Shown piece after piece: positions 36,891-49,089 of a stretch of 64,000 bases of DNA. The first letter of the stretch is position 1. Every line of letters starts with the position of its first letter. Both the position numbers and the translations under genes were made by a program. The stretch spans positions 97,606,221 to 97,670,220 of the forward strand of contig OZ024931.1 in NCBI GenBank assembly GCA_964017235.1, read 5' to 3'. The notes below the pieces were generated by a model. The model made no database searches. It had not been told where the DNA came from and worked only from the letters and a program-made list of their open reading frames with translations. The stretch comes from Sabellastarte sp. h YS-2021. Its lineage: Eukaryota; Annelida; Polychaeta; Sabellida; Sabellidae.

Positions 36891-39800
36891 TTAAGAAGAT
36901 AGAAGCAAATTACTGTTTATCTATTTTTGGCAAAAATTCGAAAATTCAAAATGGCCGCCAATTTTGGGAAAAGGAAAATTTTTTGAAAATTGCCAAGAGT
37001 ACATTTCTTAGATAGCCTATGGGTCGAAAATTTCAACGAAATAACTCTATTTTGCACGGTTAAGGCCAGTTTGTGTTTTTCCATTTTTGGCAAAAATTCG
37101 AAAATTCAAAATGGCCGCCATATGTGGGGAGGGGAAAATTTTTGGAAAATTGCAAAGAGTACATTTCTTAGATACCCCTTGGGTCGAAAATTTCGCCGAA
37201 ATCGCTCTATCTCACACGGTTAAGGAGATAGAAGCAAATTTGTGTTTTGCCATTGTTGGTAAAAATTCGAAATTCAAAATGGCCGCCATTTTTGGGGAGG
37301 GGAAAATTTTTTGAAAATTGCAAAGATTACATTCCTTAGATACCCTGTGGATCGAAAATTTTGACGAAATCGCTCTATCTCGCATGGTTAAGGAGATAGA
37401 AGCAAATTTGTGTTTTGCCATTTTTGGCAAAAATTCGAAAATTCAAAATGGCCGCCATTTTTGGGGAGGGGAAAATTTTTTAGAAAATTGTAAAGATTAC
37501 ATTCCTTAAATACCCTGTGGGTCGAAAATTTCGACGGAATCGCTCTATCTCGCACGGTTAAGGAGATAGAAGGAAATTTGTGTTTTGCCATTTTTGGCAA
37601 AAATTCAAAATGGCCGCCATTTTTGGGGAGGGGAAAATTTTTGGAAAATTGCAAAGAGTACACTCCTTCAATACCCTGTGGGTTGAAAATTTTGCCGAAA
37701 TCGCTCTATCTCGCACGGTTAAGGAGATAGAAGCAAATTAGTGTTTTGCCATTTTTGGCAAAAACTCTAAAATTCAAAATGGCCGCCATTTTTGGGGAGG
37801 GGCAAATTTTTTAAAAATTACCAAGAGTACAATGCTCAGATACCCTGTGGGTCGAAATTTTTGACTAAATCGCTCTATCTCACACAGTTAAGGAGATAGA
37901 AGCAAATTTGTGTTTTGTCATTTTTGGCAAAAATTCGAAAATTCAAAATGGCAGCCATTTTTGGGGAGGGGAAATTTTTTTTGAAAATTGTAAAGATTAC
38001 ATTCCTTAAATACCCTGTGGGTCGAAAATTTCGACGAAATCGCTCTATCTCGCACGGTTAAGGAGATAGAAGGAAATTTGTGTTTTGCCATTTTTGGCAA
38101 AAATTCAAAATGGCCGCCATTTTTGGGGAGGGGAAAATTTTTGGAAAATTGCAAAAGAGTACACTCCTTAGATACCCTGAGGTTGAAAATTTTGCCGAAA
38201 TCGCTCTATCTCGCACGGTTAAGGAGATAGAAGCAAATTAGTGTTTTGCCATTTTTGACAAAAATTCTAAAATTCAAAATGGCCGCCATTTTTGGGGAGG
38301 GGCAAATTTTTTAAAAATTACCAAGAGTACAATGCTCAGATACCCTGTGGGTCAAAATCTTTGACGAAATCGCTCTATCTCACACAGTTAAGGAGATAGA
38401 AGCAAATTTGTGTTTTGCCATTTTTGGCAAAAATTCGAAAATTCAAAATGGCCGCCATTTTTGGGGAGGGGAAATTTTTTTTGAAAATTGTAAAGATTAC
38501 ATTCCTTAAATACCCTGTGGGTCGAAAATTTCGACGAAATCGCTCTATTTCGCACGGTTAAGGAGATAGAAGCAAATTTGTGTTTTGCCATTTTTGGCAA
38601 AAATTCAAAATGGCCGCCATTTTTGGGGAGGGGAAAATTTTTGGAAAATTGCAAAGAGTACACTCCGTAGATACCCTGTGGGTTGAAAATTTCGACGAAA
38701 TCGCTCTATCTCACACAGTTAAGGAGATAGAAGCAAATTTGTGTTTTGCCATTTTTGGCAAAAATTCGAAAATTCAAAATGGCCGCCATTTTTGGGGAGG
38801 GGAAATTTTTTAAAAATTACCAACAGTACAATGCTCAGATACCCTGTGGCTCGAAATTTTTGACGAAATCGCTCTATCTCGCACGGTTAAGGAGATAGAA
38901 GCAAATTTGTGTTTTGCCATTTTTGGCAAAAATTCGAAAATTCAAAATGGCCGCAATTTTTGGGGAGGGGAAAATTTTTGGAAAATTGCAAAGATTACAT
39001 TCCTTAGATACCCTGTGGGTCGAAAATTTCGACGAAATCGCTCTATCTCGCACGGTTAAGGAGATAGAAGCAAATTTGTGTTTTGCCATTTTTGGCAAAA
39101 ATTCGAAAATTCAAAATGGCCGCCATTTTTGGGGAGGGGAAAATTTTTGGAAAATTGCAAAGAGTACACTCCTTAGATACCCTGTCGGTCGAAAATTTCG
39201 ACGAAATCGCTCTATCTCACACAGTTAAGGAGATAGAAGCAAATTTGTGTTTTGCCATTTTTGGCAAAAATTCTAAAATTCAAAATGGCCGCCATTTTTG
39301 GGGAGGGGAAAATTTTTTGAAAATTGTAAAGATTACATTCCTTAAATACCCTGTGGGTCGAAAATTTCGACGAAATCGCTCTATCTCGCACGGTTAAGGA
39401 GATAGAAGCAAATTTGTGTTTTGCCATTTTTGGCAAAAATTCAAAATGGCCGCCATTTTTGGGGAGGGGAAAATTTTTGGAAAATTGCAAAGAGTACACT
39501 CCTTAGATACCCTGAGGTTGAAAATTTTGCCGAAATCGCTCTATCTCGCACGGTTAAGGAGATAGAAGCAAATTAGTGTTTTGCCATTTTTGACAAAAAT
39601 TCTAAAATTCAAAAAAAATTACCAAGAGTACAATGCTCAGATACCCTGTGGGTCGAAATCTTTGACGAAATCGCTCTATCTCACACAGTTAAGGAGATAG
39701 AAGCAAATTTGTGTTTTGCCATTTTTGGCAAAAATTCGAAAATTCAAAATGGCCGCCATTTTTGGGGAGGGGAAATTTTTTTTGAAAATTGTAAAGATTA

Positions 39801-41350
39801 CATTCCTTAAATACCCTGTGGGTCGAAAATTTCGACGAAATCGCTCTATTTCGCACGGTTAAGGAGATAGAAGCAAATTTGTGTTTTGCCATTTTTGGCA
39901 AAAATTCAAAATGGCCGCCATTTTTGGGGAGGGGAAAATTTTTGGAAAATTGCAAAGAGTACACTCCGTAGATACCCTGTGGGTTGAAAATTTCGACGAA
40001 ATCGCTCTATCTCACACAGTTAAGGAGATAGAAGCAAATTTGTGTTTTGCCATTTTTGGCAAAAATTCTAAAATTCAAAATGGCCGCCATCTTTGGGGAG
40101 GGGCAAATTTTTTAAAAATTACCAACAGTACAATGCTCAGATACCCTGTGGCTCGAAATTTTTGACGAAATCGCTCTATCTCGCACGGTTAAGGAGATAG
40201 AAGCAAATTTGTGTTTTGCCATTTTTGGCAAAAATTCGAAAATTCAAAATGGCCGCAATTTTTGGGGAGGGGAAAATTTTTGGAAAATTGCAAAGATTAC
40301 ATTCCTTAGATACCCTGTGGGTCGAAAATTTCGACGAAATCGCTCTATCTCGCACGGTTAAGGAGATAGAAGCAAATTTGTGTTTTGCCATTTTTGGCAA
40401 AAATTCTAAAATTCAAAATGGCCGCCATTTTTGGGGAGGGGAAAATTTTTTGAAAATTGTAAAGATTACATTCCTTAAATACCCTGTGGGTCGAAAATTT
40501 CGACGAAATCGCTCTATCTCGCACGGTTAAGGAGATAGAAGCAAATTTGTGTTTTGCCATTTTTGGCAAAAATTCAAAATGGCCGCCATTTTTGGGGAGG
40601 GGAAAATTTTTTGAAAATTGCAAAGAGTACACTCCTTAGATACCCTGTGGGTTGAAAATTTCGACGAAATCGCTCTATCTCACACGGTTAAGGAGATAGA
40701 AGCAAATTAGTGTTTTGCCATTTTTGGCAAAAATTCTAAAATTCAAAATGGCCGCCATTTTTGGGGAGGGGAAAATTTTTGGAAAATTACCAAGAGTAGA
40801 ATGCTCAGATACCCTGTGGGTCGAAATTTTTGATGAAATCGCTCTATCTCGCACGGTTAAGGAGATAGAAGCAAATTTGTGTTTTGCCATTTTTGGCAAA
40901 AATTCGAAAATTCAAAATGGCCGCCATTTTTGGGGAGGGGAAAATTTTTGGAAAATTACCAAGAGTACAATGCTCAGATACCCTGTGGGTCGAAAATTTT
41001 GCCGAAATCGCTCTATCTCGCACGGTTAAGGAGATAGAAGCAAATTTGTGTTTTGCCATTTTTGGCAAAAATTCGAAAATTCAAAATGGCCGCCATTTTT
41101 GGGGAGGGGAAATTTTTTTGAAAATTGCAAAGATTACATTCCTTAGATACCCTGTGGGTCGAAAATTTCGACGAAATCGCTCTATCTCGCACGGTTAAGG
41201 AGATATTAAGATTTTTTCGTTTTTCGCAAAAATTCAAGATGGCCGCCAAAAGTGGCGAAAATTGAAAATTTTCAATTTTGTACAGAATACTCTTCTACTA
41301 CCCTGTGAGTCAAAAATTCTGTCGAAATCGCTCTATCTCTTACGGTTTCT
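36891..41350. repeat. Satellite B array, ~162-169-bp monomer, ~26 copies
   Basis: Monomer theme: AGATACCCTGTGGGTCG, AATTTCGACGAAATCGCTCT, GCACGGTTAAGGAGATAGAA, GTGTTTTGCCATTTTTGGCA, TTCAAAATGGCCGCCATTTT and GGGGAGGGGAAAA. Some monomers lack the TCGAAAA segment (162 bp). A block of about 0.9 kb (38,150-39,060) recurs at 39,485-40,362, with offsets of 1,335 falling to 1,301 after a 34-bp deletion near 39,610. Many overlapping open frames on both strands arise from the repeat and are not genes. Confidence 0.95.
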
Positions 41351-41800
41351 GAGATATTAGCAAATTACTCAAAAGTAGTACTGAAAATACACAATGAAGT
41401 ACCTAAATGGCTATTACTCATGTACTGACAAAGCTATCAGTCCCAAATGCAATACCAAGCGAGCTATGGACATAACAATCTTGTATTCAAAATTGTAGTA
41501 AAATATCTTTAATTATCTTGGCTTAAATGCACGGAAACCAATGGGTACTGAAAATAGCTGTACTTAAGTATTACTCAGTAAGCAAAAGAGGTACAACAGC
41601 CAAAAGCAATCCCAAGCAAGCTACTGACCCAATAAGCCTGCATACCAAATTTGGTGACAATAGCTCTAATACTTTTCCTTTAAATGAGCGGAAACCATGC
41701 GTGACGCCGGACATCGGACGCCGGACATCGGACGCCGGACATCGGACGGCGAAAAAAGCAAAAATAATATATCCACCCCCCAGGGGGGTGGACATAATTC
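41351..41800. other. Diverged satellite-like sequence ending in ATCGGACGCCGGAC repeats and a hairpin
   Basis: Loose similarity to the satellite-C theme (GGCTATTACTCATG) fades to three GACATCGGACGCCG units (41,706-41,750). A hairpin TCCACCCCCC-A-GGGGGGTGGA follows at 41,772-41,792. This is the same CG-rich-run-then-hairpin layout seen at other element ends in the window. Confidence 0.55.
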
Positions 41801-42783
41801 ACCAGAAATCAAAAGAAATGATAAATAAAATGGAGTTAAAGTGTATCAACAGCTTAAGAGTACTTACACAACACCAAAAACGTGTAAATGCAGGTCTTTT
41901 ATGAGGTAGCAAAAATACCTGTTGATAGTTCAACCGCCACAAAAAGAATGAACTATTTCTGTGTTACTACGCATGGCAGAGTGAATTAGGTCAACAGGGG
42001 TCAAAGGGTAGCAATTACATAGGTTTAAAGAGGGTCTCCTCTCATATTTTAAATTCTATGTGTGGTGTATATGGCGGTCATTGAACACCTAGCCATGGTA
42101 ACGCAAGTTTTTTCATACGGTTGGGTATATTACACTTTTAGGAAAAGTCTTTCTTTCAGTAATATTCAACATGTGATTTCTTTCTATAAGATCATAAGGG
42201 CAGGTAGGTATGTGTGTCAATGATAGAAATTCGTTCAAATCGTACTTTTAACTAACAGAAGAATGACAAAGAAACCGAAAGGTTATTCAGTAAAATTATT
42301 TAAAATGCATCAGAAAATGGCAAGAAATGACCAACCAAAACTACTGCAATTTGCACTGCAAAGGTCCATGAAACAGTAAAATAATTTCTATATTTGGCAC
42401 ATGTACGTACACAACTCAAGAAAAAAATCATTTTTTACATGAGTTTTATTAAGGGAGATATTCAAATTAGAAAATACTGCGGCATAGGTTGTCTGAAAAC
42501 AGGGGGTGAAACCAAGAAGCATTTTTCACAATTTCTATTGCTTTTTATCAGAAGAAAATCCCTTGAGAAATTCTAGAAATGCAGCCACTTTTATAAGATC
42601 CACTGTAAATATTTCACAGCTGTCAGAAATAGAAATTTCTTGGGTTTCTGGGATAAAGTAAGGCATAAAAAATACACCCATGAAGGTTCAGAAAATACTA
42701 GTTGAGATAAACTTACAAAGTTTCTATTTTAAGCAAGTTATTTTGCAAAACTCTTCCAAAAAATATTTCAAAAGTTAACTTAC
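41801..42783. other. Probable host intron, no feature recognised
   Basis: Low-repeat AT-rich sequence immediately 3' of the DNAJC12-type exon on the minus strand, beginning with the donor GTAAGT at 42,778-42,783. No further exon could be recognised in it. Confidence 0.5.
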
Positions 42784-42923
42784 CACCAAAATTGAGTCTC
42801 TTTTCGCACACCATGTTTCATAAGAGACCATTAGTCCACTGGCTTTCCAACTGTCATACCTTTTCCTCCTTTCTGGATTACTTAGTTCTTCTTTAGCTCT
42901 TTGCAACTCAACAAATCGTTGTG
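42784..42923 (-). CDS. DNAJC12: Internal exon of a DNAJC12/JDP-type J-domain protein
   Basis: On the minus strand a pyrimidine-rich acceptor (TTTATTTGTAACAG) precedes 140 bp of open sequence and a consensus donor (GTG|GTAAGT). After two bases completing a codon it encodes 46 residues, including FVELQRAKEELSNPERRKRY and DSWKASGLMVSYETW. This is the last helix of a J domain (K/R-rich, ..RAKEELSNPE..RYD.W) followed by the S-G-x-x-x-S-Y-x-x-W segment that marks the DNAJC12/Drosophila Jdp family rather than other J proteins. DNAJC12 is an Hsp70 co-chaperone linked to aromatic amino acid hydroxylases. The HPD-bearing upstream exon and the downstream exon were not found in the window. Coding density and splice sites argue for a live exon. 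Confidence 0.8.
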
Positions 42924-42984
42924 CTGTTACAAATAAATAAAAATAACATCAGATATGCCCGTACCCAGGCTGGGTATTTATGTC

Positions 42985-43100
42985 CATACAAGATATAGCC
43001 ACTAGGGTGAAGTGGTTGGCAGAATGCCAACCACAGAGTCGAATCTTGGGACAGCAGTGGGTGTTGAAATCTATAAACTTGGTATTATCGCCCGCAACAC
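42985..43100 (+). mobile_element. Candidate tRNA-derived SINE head
   Basis: A-box-like TAGGGTGAAGTGG (43,003-43,015) and B-box-like GAGTCGAATCTTG (43,036-43,048) are spaced as in a tRNA. Between them an exact stem GGTTGGCA-GAA-TGCCAACC (43,014-43,032) sits in the anticodon-arm position. Flanking ends and target duplications were not resolved. It could instead be a chance or decayed tRNA-like sequence. Confidence 0.45.
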
Positions 43101-43109
43101 AGAGTGAGG

Positions 43110-45195
43110 TACAGTGACAGTAAAATATTGCTGGATTATATATTTGTAAAATGTTGTTAGAAATACCATTGTAGCCTCACGTTTTCATCACTCTGTGGGT
43201 GTACAACTACCAGCATTTGATATTTTATTTGTTTTAAATATTGCGAGAATTAAGACACAGTGAGGTGCGGTGACAGTAAAATACAGGGGGGGACAGCGAT
43301 TCGCGGGGGACAGCGATTCGCCAGTTTCTATTGTACCTCATTTAAAACTAATATCTGTGTTGATACTGAAGGAGCCTTATAGCATAGAAAAATGTGCAAC
43401 ATGTCTTGATACTTTTCTAAGATTTTAGAACTGACAGCATGCAGGATTATAAAGATGAATAAAAAAGTTTATATGTCAGTGAAAATATGCCTAAGAAACT
43501 GCATCTGACTGATGCAAAGAGCTGTATGTTCTCTAAACTCTGTCTGGGGTCAATATAAATACTATTTATAACTTCATTAAGTGCTAGAATACAATGAGAA
43601 GAATTGATCTTTAGCTTTAACTAATGTTTGCAAAGTGTTTAACAGTCTTTGTAACTTTTTTGGGAACAGTATAAAATAATTGGCGAAATGCTGTCCACTT
43701 TCCAACAGCTCTAATCTTATTGCCATGGGACAAGTTCTATGGTTGTATTTGTACTTATCACAAACTTTATTTTTGATACTACTATCATTTTACAGTTTGA
43801 GGAACCTCTTTTCATTCTGATAACTTTTATAAAACTACACTGCATATTTGTCCTCAAGAAACTTCATTTTGCTGTTTTTATGGGCGAATCGCTGTCCCCC
43901 CTTGTATATTGCTGGATTATATATTTGTAAAATATTGTTAGAAACACCATTGTAGCCTCACGTTTTCATCACTCTGTGGGTGTACAACTACCAGCATTTG
44001 ATATTTTATTTGTTTTAAATATTGCGAGAAGACAGAGTGAGGTGCGGTGACAGTAAAATATTGCTGGATTATATATATTTGTAAAATGTTGTTAGAAACC
44101 CCATTGTAGCCTCATGTTTTCATCACTCTGTGGGTGTACAACTACCAGCATTTGATATTTTATTTGTTTTAAATATTGCGAGAAGACAGAGCGAGGTGCG
44201 GTGACAGTAAAATATTGCTGGATTATATATATTTGTAAAATATTGTTAGAAACCCCATCGTAGCCTCACGTTTTCATCACTCTGTGGGTGTACAACTACC
44301 AGCATTTGATATTTTATTTGTTTTAAATATTGCGAGAAGACAGAGCGAGGTGCGGTGACAGTAAAATATTGCTGGATTATATATTTGTAAAATGTTGTTA
44401 GAAACACCATTGTAGCCTCACGTTTTCAGCACTCTGTGGGTGTACAACTACCAGCATTTGATATTTTATTTGTTTTAAATATTGCGAGAATTAAGACACA
44501 GTGAGGTGCGGTGACAGTAAAATATTGCTGGATTATATATTTGTAAAATATTGTTAGAAACCCCATTGTAGCCTCACGTTTTCATCACTCTGTGGGTGTA
44601 CAACTACCAGCATTTGATATTTTGTTTTAAATATTGCGAGAAGACAGAGTGAGGTGCGGCGACAGTAAAATATTGCTGGATTATATATTTGTAAAATATT
44701 GTTAGAAACCCCATTGTAGCCTCACGTTTTCATCACTCTGTGGGTGTACAACTACCAGCATTTGATATTTTGTTTTAAATATTGCGAGAAGACAGAGTGA
44801 GGTGCGGTGACAGTAAAATATTGCTGGATTATATATTTGTAAAATATTGTTAGAAACCCCATTGTAGCCTCACGTTTTCATCACTCTGTGGGTGTACAAC
44901 TACCAGCATTTGATATTTTATTTGTTTTAAATATTGCGAGAAGACAGAGTGAGGTGCGGCGACAGTAAAATATTGCTGGATTATATATTTGTAAAATATT
45001 GTTAGAAACCCCATTGTAGCCTCACGTTTTCATCACTCGGTGGGTGTACAACTACCAGCATTTGATATTTTATTTGTTTTAAATATTGCGAGAACATAGA
45101 GTGAGGTGCGGTGACAGTAAAATATTGCTGGATTATATATTTGTAAAATGTTGTTAGAAACCCCATCGTAGCCTCACGTTTAGAAACCCCATCGT
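43110..45195. repeat. Satellite F array, ~152-bp monomer, split by a MITE
   Basis: About ten to eleven units: GGTGCGGTGACAGTAAAATA, TTGCTGGATTATATATTTGT, CATTGTAGCCTCACGTTTTC, CTCTGTGGGTGTACAACTAC and TTTAAATATTGCGAGAA. Units differ by a TTTA loss in ATTTTATTTG and by GACAGAG/TTAAGACACAG variants. The first unit and part of the second lie left of the MITE at 43,282-43,905. The array decays near 45,180-45,200 (TTTAGAAACCCCATCGTG). Confidence 0.93.
43282..43905. mobile_element. MITE with ~22-bp terminal inverted repeats inside satellite F
   Basis: The left end reads ACAGGGGGGGACAGCGATTC; the right end is its complement with one change (GAATCGCTGTCCCCCCTTGT). The left end carries a second direct copy of GGGGGACAGCGATTCGC. 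Removing 624 bp and one AT restores the satellite-F unit GTAAAATATTGCTGG, so the target duplication is 2 bp (AT; ATA is also possible). No transposase. Superfamily not assigned; a 2-bp AT/TA duplication would suit Tc1/mariner-like or related DNA transposons. Confidence 0.75.
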
Positions 45196-45199
45196 GAAA

Positions 45200-46550
45200 A
45201 CTTCTAGGACATACAAAAGCGCCTTCTAGTGGTTGAATGTAGATATACGGAGTTTGAATTTTCATTGTCTCTGCCAGAGGTGTCCTCGATTTTGACTGGC
45301 TGAATGACAAATGTGTAGTACTACCGTGACGTCACTTCATTCATTAATTTCTTTGCAGTTTATTTGTTTGACAAATAATTGAGTACACGTAGATGGGCAG
45401 ACAGCAATTTTACATTAACAGTGACTGCGTGATAAACCCTGCAGACGAATAAATTAATTGGGGTTTAAGGTCTAGAAACCAGCAGACGAAACCGTTAAAA
45501 AAGACTCGTTTGAGTAGACCATTACAATGGCAAACACAATAGTTTCTAGGACATACGGGTCCTTGGAGAAAGCCAGACGAAGTGCCAGACAAGCTTTTTA
45601 CTTTATAAAATATAACTGAATAAAAGCATTAAAAATCTTCAAAATGGCAGAGTGTATAGTATAGACCTTAATGTACCGATATGTGAAGAAATATTATGCA
45701 GAATTTGATATTTAAGGGCTTAAACGGCCATTTGAAAATCGCGGCCGCAACTCAGTACATAACTCGAATCAAAGATTCGACTAACAAGATTTAGTAGTAA
45801 ATCAAAGTCTTAATATCAGATATACAGTTATACAACTGATATCATTATTTTAATAGATTATATCAACCTGATGCTAACATATTTCCAGACTGGCTGTCTC
45901 TTACACCACAGCTCTGAATGAGGTAATTTTCACTAATTTTCACAATTATTATAAAACATTTTACATACTTTTATTTACAAGTAGACCAAGGACACACCTG
46001 TGGCCAGATGCAAAATGTATCCACCAACATAGTTTTTGAGATAAACAACATTTTTCATGATGGTGGTTTTGAGAAGTAGAAATTTAACTGTTAACATGCT
46101 TCCTAAGGAACTACTGAGAACCTGGTTCATAAAAAAGGTAAAGAATTAAAAAAGTAGGTGCATAGTGACTGTCAGACTTTAATGATGATACATGAGTTTT
46201 GTACACTTTGAAGTCAAAAGAAGGGAATTAAAGGACCTGAGTTTTGGGAAGATACATTACTGTCTAGAATCTGTACATGGATGGAGTACTCCCCTCAGGT
46301 ATACCAAGGAGGTGTATTTTCGAACTTGATGAATGTAATATGTATTACAGTATAGTGAAAAACTATGAAAACAAGAACACTGCTGCAGTGTTTATCACCC
46401 ACTGGGTATTGAGCAAAAATGTAGGTAGTGTGACCATGAAACTAGGTTAAAAGTCCAAGAAGCAATAATGAGGGAGATAAAAGACCTTTCACACATGATA
46501 AACTGAACTTTAAAGCAACTTTACTAAGCAGCAGAGGCAAAATTTGCCAA
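45200..46550. other. Low-repeat region, no gene recognised; one perfect CRE palindrome
   Basis: GTGACGTCAC lies at 45,326-45,335. CTAGGACATAC occurs twice (about 45,207 and 45,547). The open frames at 45,002-45,310 and 45,410-45,592 (minus) show no recognisable domain; the first is partly satellite. It could hold host promoter or intron sequence, but nothing decisive is visible. Confidence 0.4.
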
Positions 46551-48405
46551 AATCACTGTATGTTTTTCGGTTCTCAAGATATATGACATTATCCATTTCC
46601 TCCAAAGTAGGTGAAGGACATATTTAGAAGAAATTGTCTATCTGTAACACTTTTAGAGATAAAAGACATTTACTCATTTTAGTACCTGTTACTCAGCTAT
46701 GCAAAGAGCTACAGTTCTGCAACTTCACTATGTGGTAGATCGCCCAAAAGTAGGTGAAGGACTTATTTAGAAAAAATTACCTATCTGCAATACTTTTGGA
46801 GATAAAAGACATTTACTCATTTTAGCAGGTATGTGACTCAGCTATGCAAATAGCTATAGATGTGCAACTTCACTATGTGGTAGATCACCCAAAAGGTGAA
46901 TCAGTTATTCAGAAGAATTTGCCTTTTCATAACACTTTTAGAGATAAAAGACATTTAATCATTTTAGTAGCTGTTACTCAGCTATGTAAAGAGCTACAAT
47001 TCTGCAACTTCACTATGTGGTAGATCACCCAAAGTAGGTGAATGACCTATTTAGAAGAAATTGCGTGTATGCAATACTTTTACAGATAAAAGACATTTAC
47101 TCATTTTAGTAGCTATGACTGAGCTATACGAAGAGCTATAGATCTGAAAGTTCATTATGTGGTACATCAGCCAAAAGTAGGTGAATGACTTATTTAGAAG
47201 AAATTGCCTATATGTAATACTTTTACAGATAAAAGACTTTTGCTCATTTTAGTAGCTATTACTCAGCTATCTAAAGAGCTACAGTTCTGCAACTTCACTA
47301 TGTGATAGATCACCCAAAAGTAGGTGAATGACTTATTTAGAATAAATTGCCTATCTGCAATACTTTTAGAGATAAAAGATATTTACTCATTTTAGTAGCA
47401 ATGACTGAGCTATGCAAAGAGCTAAAGATCTGAAACTTCACTGTGTGGTAGATCAGCCAAAGTAGGTGAATGACTTATTAAGAAGAAATTGCCTATCTGT
47501 AATACTTTTAGAGATAAAAGACATTTGCTCATTTTAGTAGCTATTACTCAGCTATCCAAAGAGCTACAGTTCTGCAACTTTACTATGTGATAGATCACCC
47601 AAAAGTAGGTGAATTACTTATTTAGAAGAAATTGCGTGTATGCAATATTTTTACAGATAAAAGGTATCTACTCATTTTAGTAGCTATGACTGAGCTGTGC
47701 AAAGAGCTATAGATCTGAAACTTCACTATGTGGTAGATCAGCCAAAAGTAGGTGAATGACTTATTTAGAAGAAATTACCTCTCTGTAATACTTTTAGAGA
47801 TAAAAGACTTTTGCTCATTTTAGTAGCTATTACTCAGCTATCCAAACAGCTACAGTTCTGCAACTTCACTATGTGGTAGATCACCCAAAAGTAGGTGAAT
47901 GACTTATTTAAAAGAAATTGCCTATCTGTAATACTTTTAAAGATAAAGGGTATTGACTCATTTTAGTAGCTATTACTCAGTTATGCAAAGAGCTACAGTT
48001 GTGCAACTTCACTATGTGGCAGATCACCCAAAAGTAGGTGAATGACTTATTTAGAAGAAATTGCGTGTATGCAATACTTTTACAGATAAAGGACATTTAC
48101 TCATTTTAGTAGCTGTGACTGAGTTATGCAAAGAGGTATAGATCTGAAACTTCACTGTGTGGTAGATCAGCCAAAAGTAGGTGAATGATTTATTTAGAAG
48201 AAATTGCCTATCTGCTATACTTTTAGAAATAAAAGACATTTACTCATTTTAGTAGCTATGAGTGTGCTATGCAAAAAGCTATAGATCTGCAACTTCACTA
48301 TGTGGTAGATCAGGTAAAAGTAGGTTAATTTCAAAGTAGCTATTACTCAGCTATCCAATGTGCAACAGGTCTGAAACTTTACTATGTGATAGCTTACCAA
48401 AAACT
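46550..48405. repeat. Satellite D array, 143-bp monomer, ~13 copies
   Basis: Theme: CTATCTGCAATACTTTTAGA, GATAAAAGACATTTACTCAT, AGCTATTACTCAGCTATGCA, CAACTTCACTATGTGGTAGA and CACCCAAAAGTAGGTGAATG. Units alternate loosely between TACAGTTCTGCAACTT and TATAGATCTGAAACTT versions, hinting at a two-monomer higher-order pattern. Same building blocks as satellites A and C. Confidence 0.93.
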
Positions 48406-49089
48406 AGATGAACTAGAGGATCGCTCGCAAAAAAAAAAGATAATGTTTTTACATAGCAAAAACAAAGCGTCCTGAAAAGGATATAAAGGTGAGTGCTAAA
48501 GTATTAACAAAATGCTTCGTTTCTAGCCTTATACTGTTGTGGCAACCAAAGTCAGCGCAGTCTGCTGTATCTAGCATGGTTTTCAAGATATAAGCATTTT
48601 TGTGTTTTGCAAAAAATTCGAAAATTCAAAATGTCCACTATATTTGGCGAGACAAAAATATTTTGAAAATTGGCATGGCTACTCTGCAGAGATACCCAGC
48701 AGGTCAAAAATTTTGTTTGAGTTCGCTCCATCTAGCACGATTTTCGAGATATAAGCATTTTTGTGTTTTGCAAAAACTTTGAAAATTCAAAATGGCCACC
48801 ATTTTTGGGGAGACAAAAATTTTTGACAAGACCACTGCCGCAGTGTGTATCTCCCGCCGAGCATTAAAGGAGAAGAAATAGCTTTTCCGAGATATTCACA
48901 ATTTTTCATTTTCGTATGTGAAAGCTCTTCCAAAAGTAGGTGAATGAGTTATTTGAGAAAAATTGGCTATCTGCAATACTATTAAGAGATAATTCACATT
49001 TACTCCTTTTGAGTAGGTGAGTAATTACCTACGGGTCTGGAACTTCAAGTGAAAGTTCTCCCAAAAGTAGATGAATGAGTTATTTGATA

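Noticed and set aside
36990-41249. Many 60-125-codon ORFs (KMAAIFGEGKIF, FPLPKNGGHFEF types) on both strands
   Set aside because: They are overlapping readings of the satellite B monomer in several frames, not genes.
41527-41904. 125-codon plus-strand ORF
   Set aside because: It spans diverged satellite, the GACATCGGACGCC repeats and the hairpin; composition does not look coding.
45002-45592. ORFs that could be an upstream DNAJC12 exon near the CRE palindrome
   Set aside because: No HPD or N-terminal J-domain motif is visible, and the lower part is satellite F sequence.
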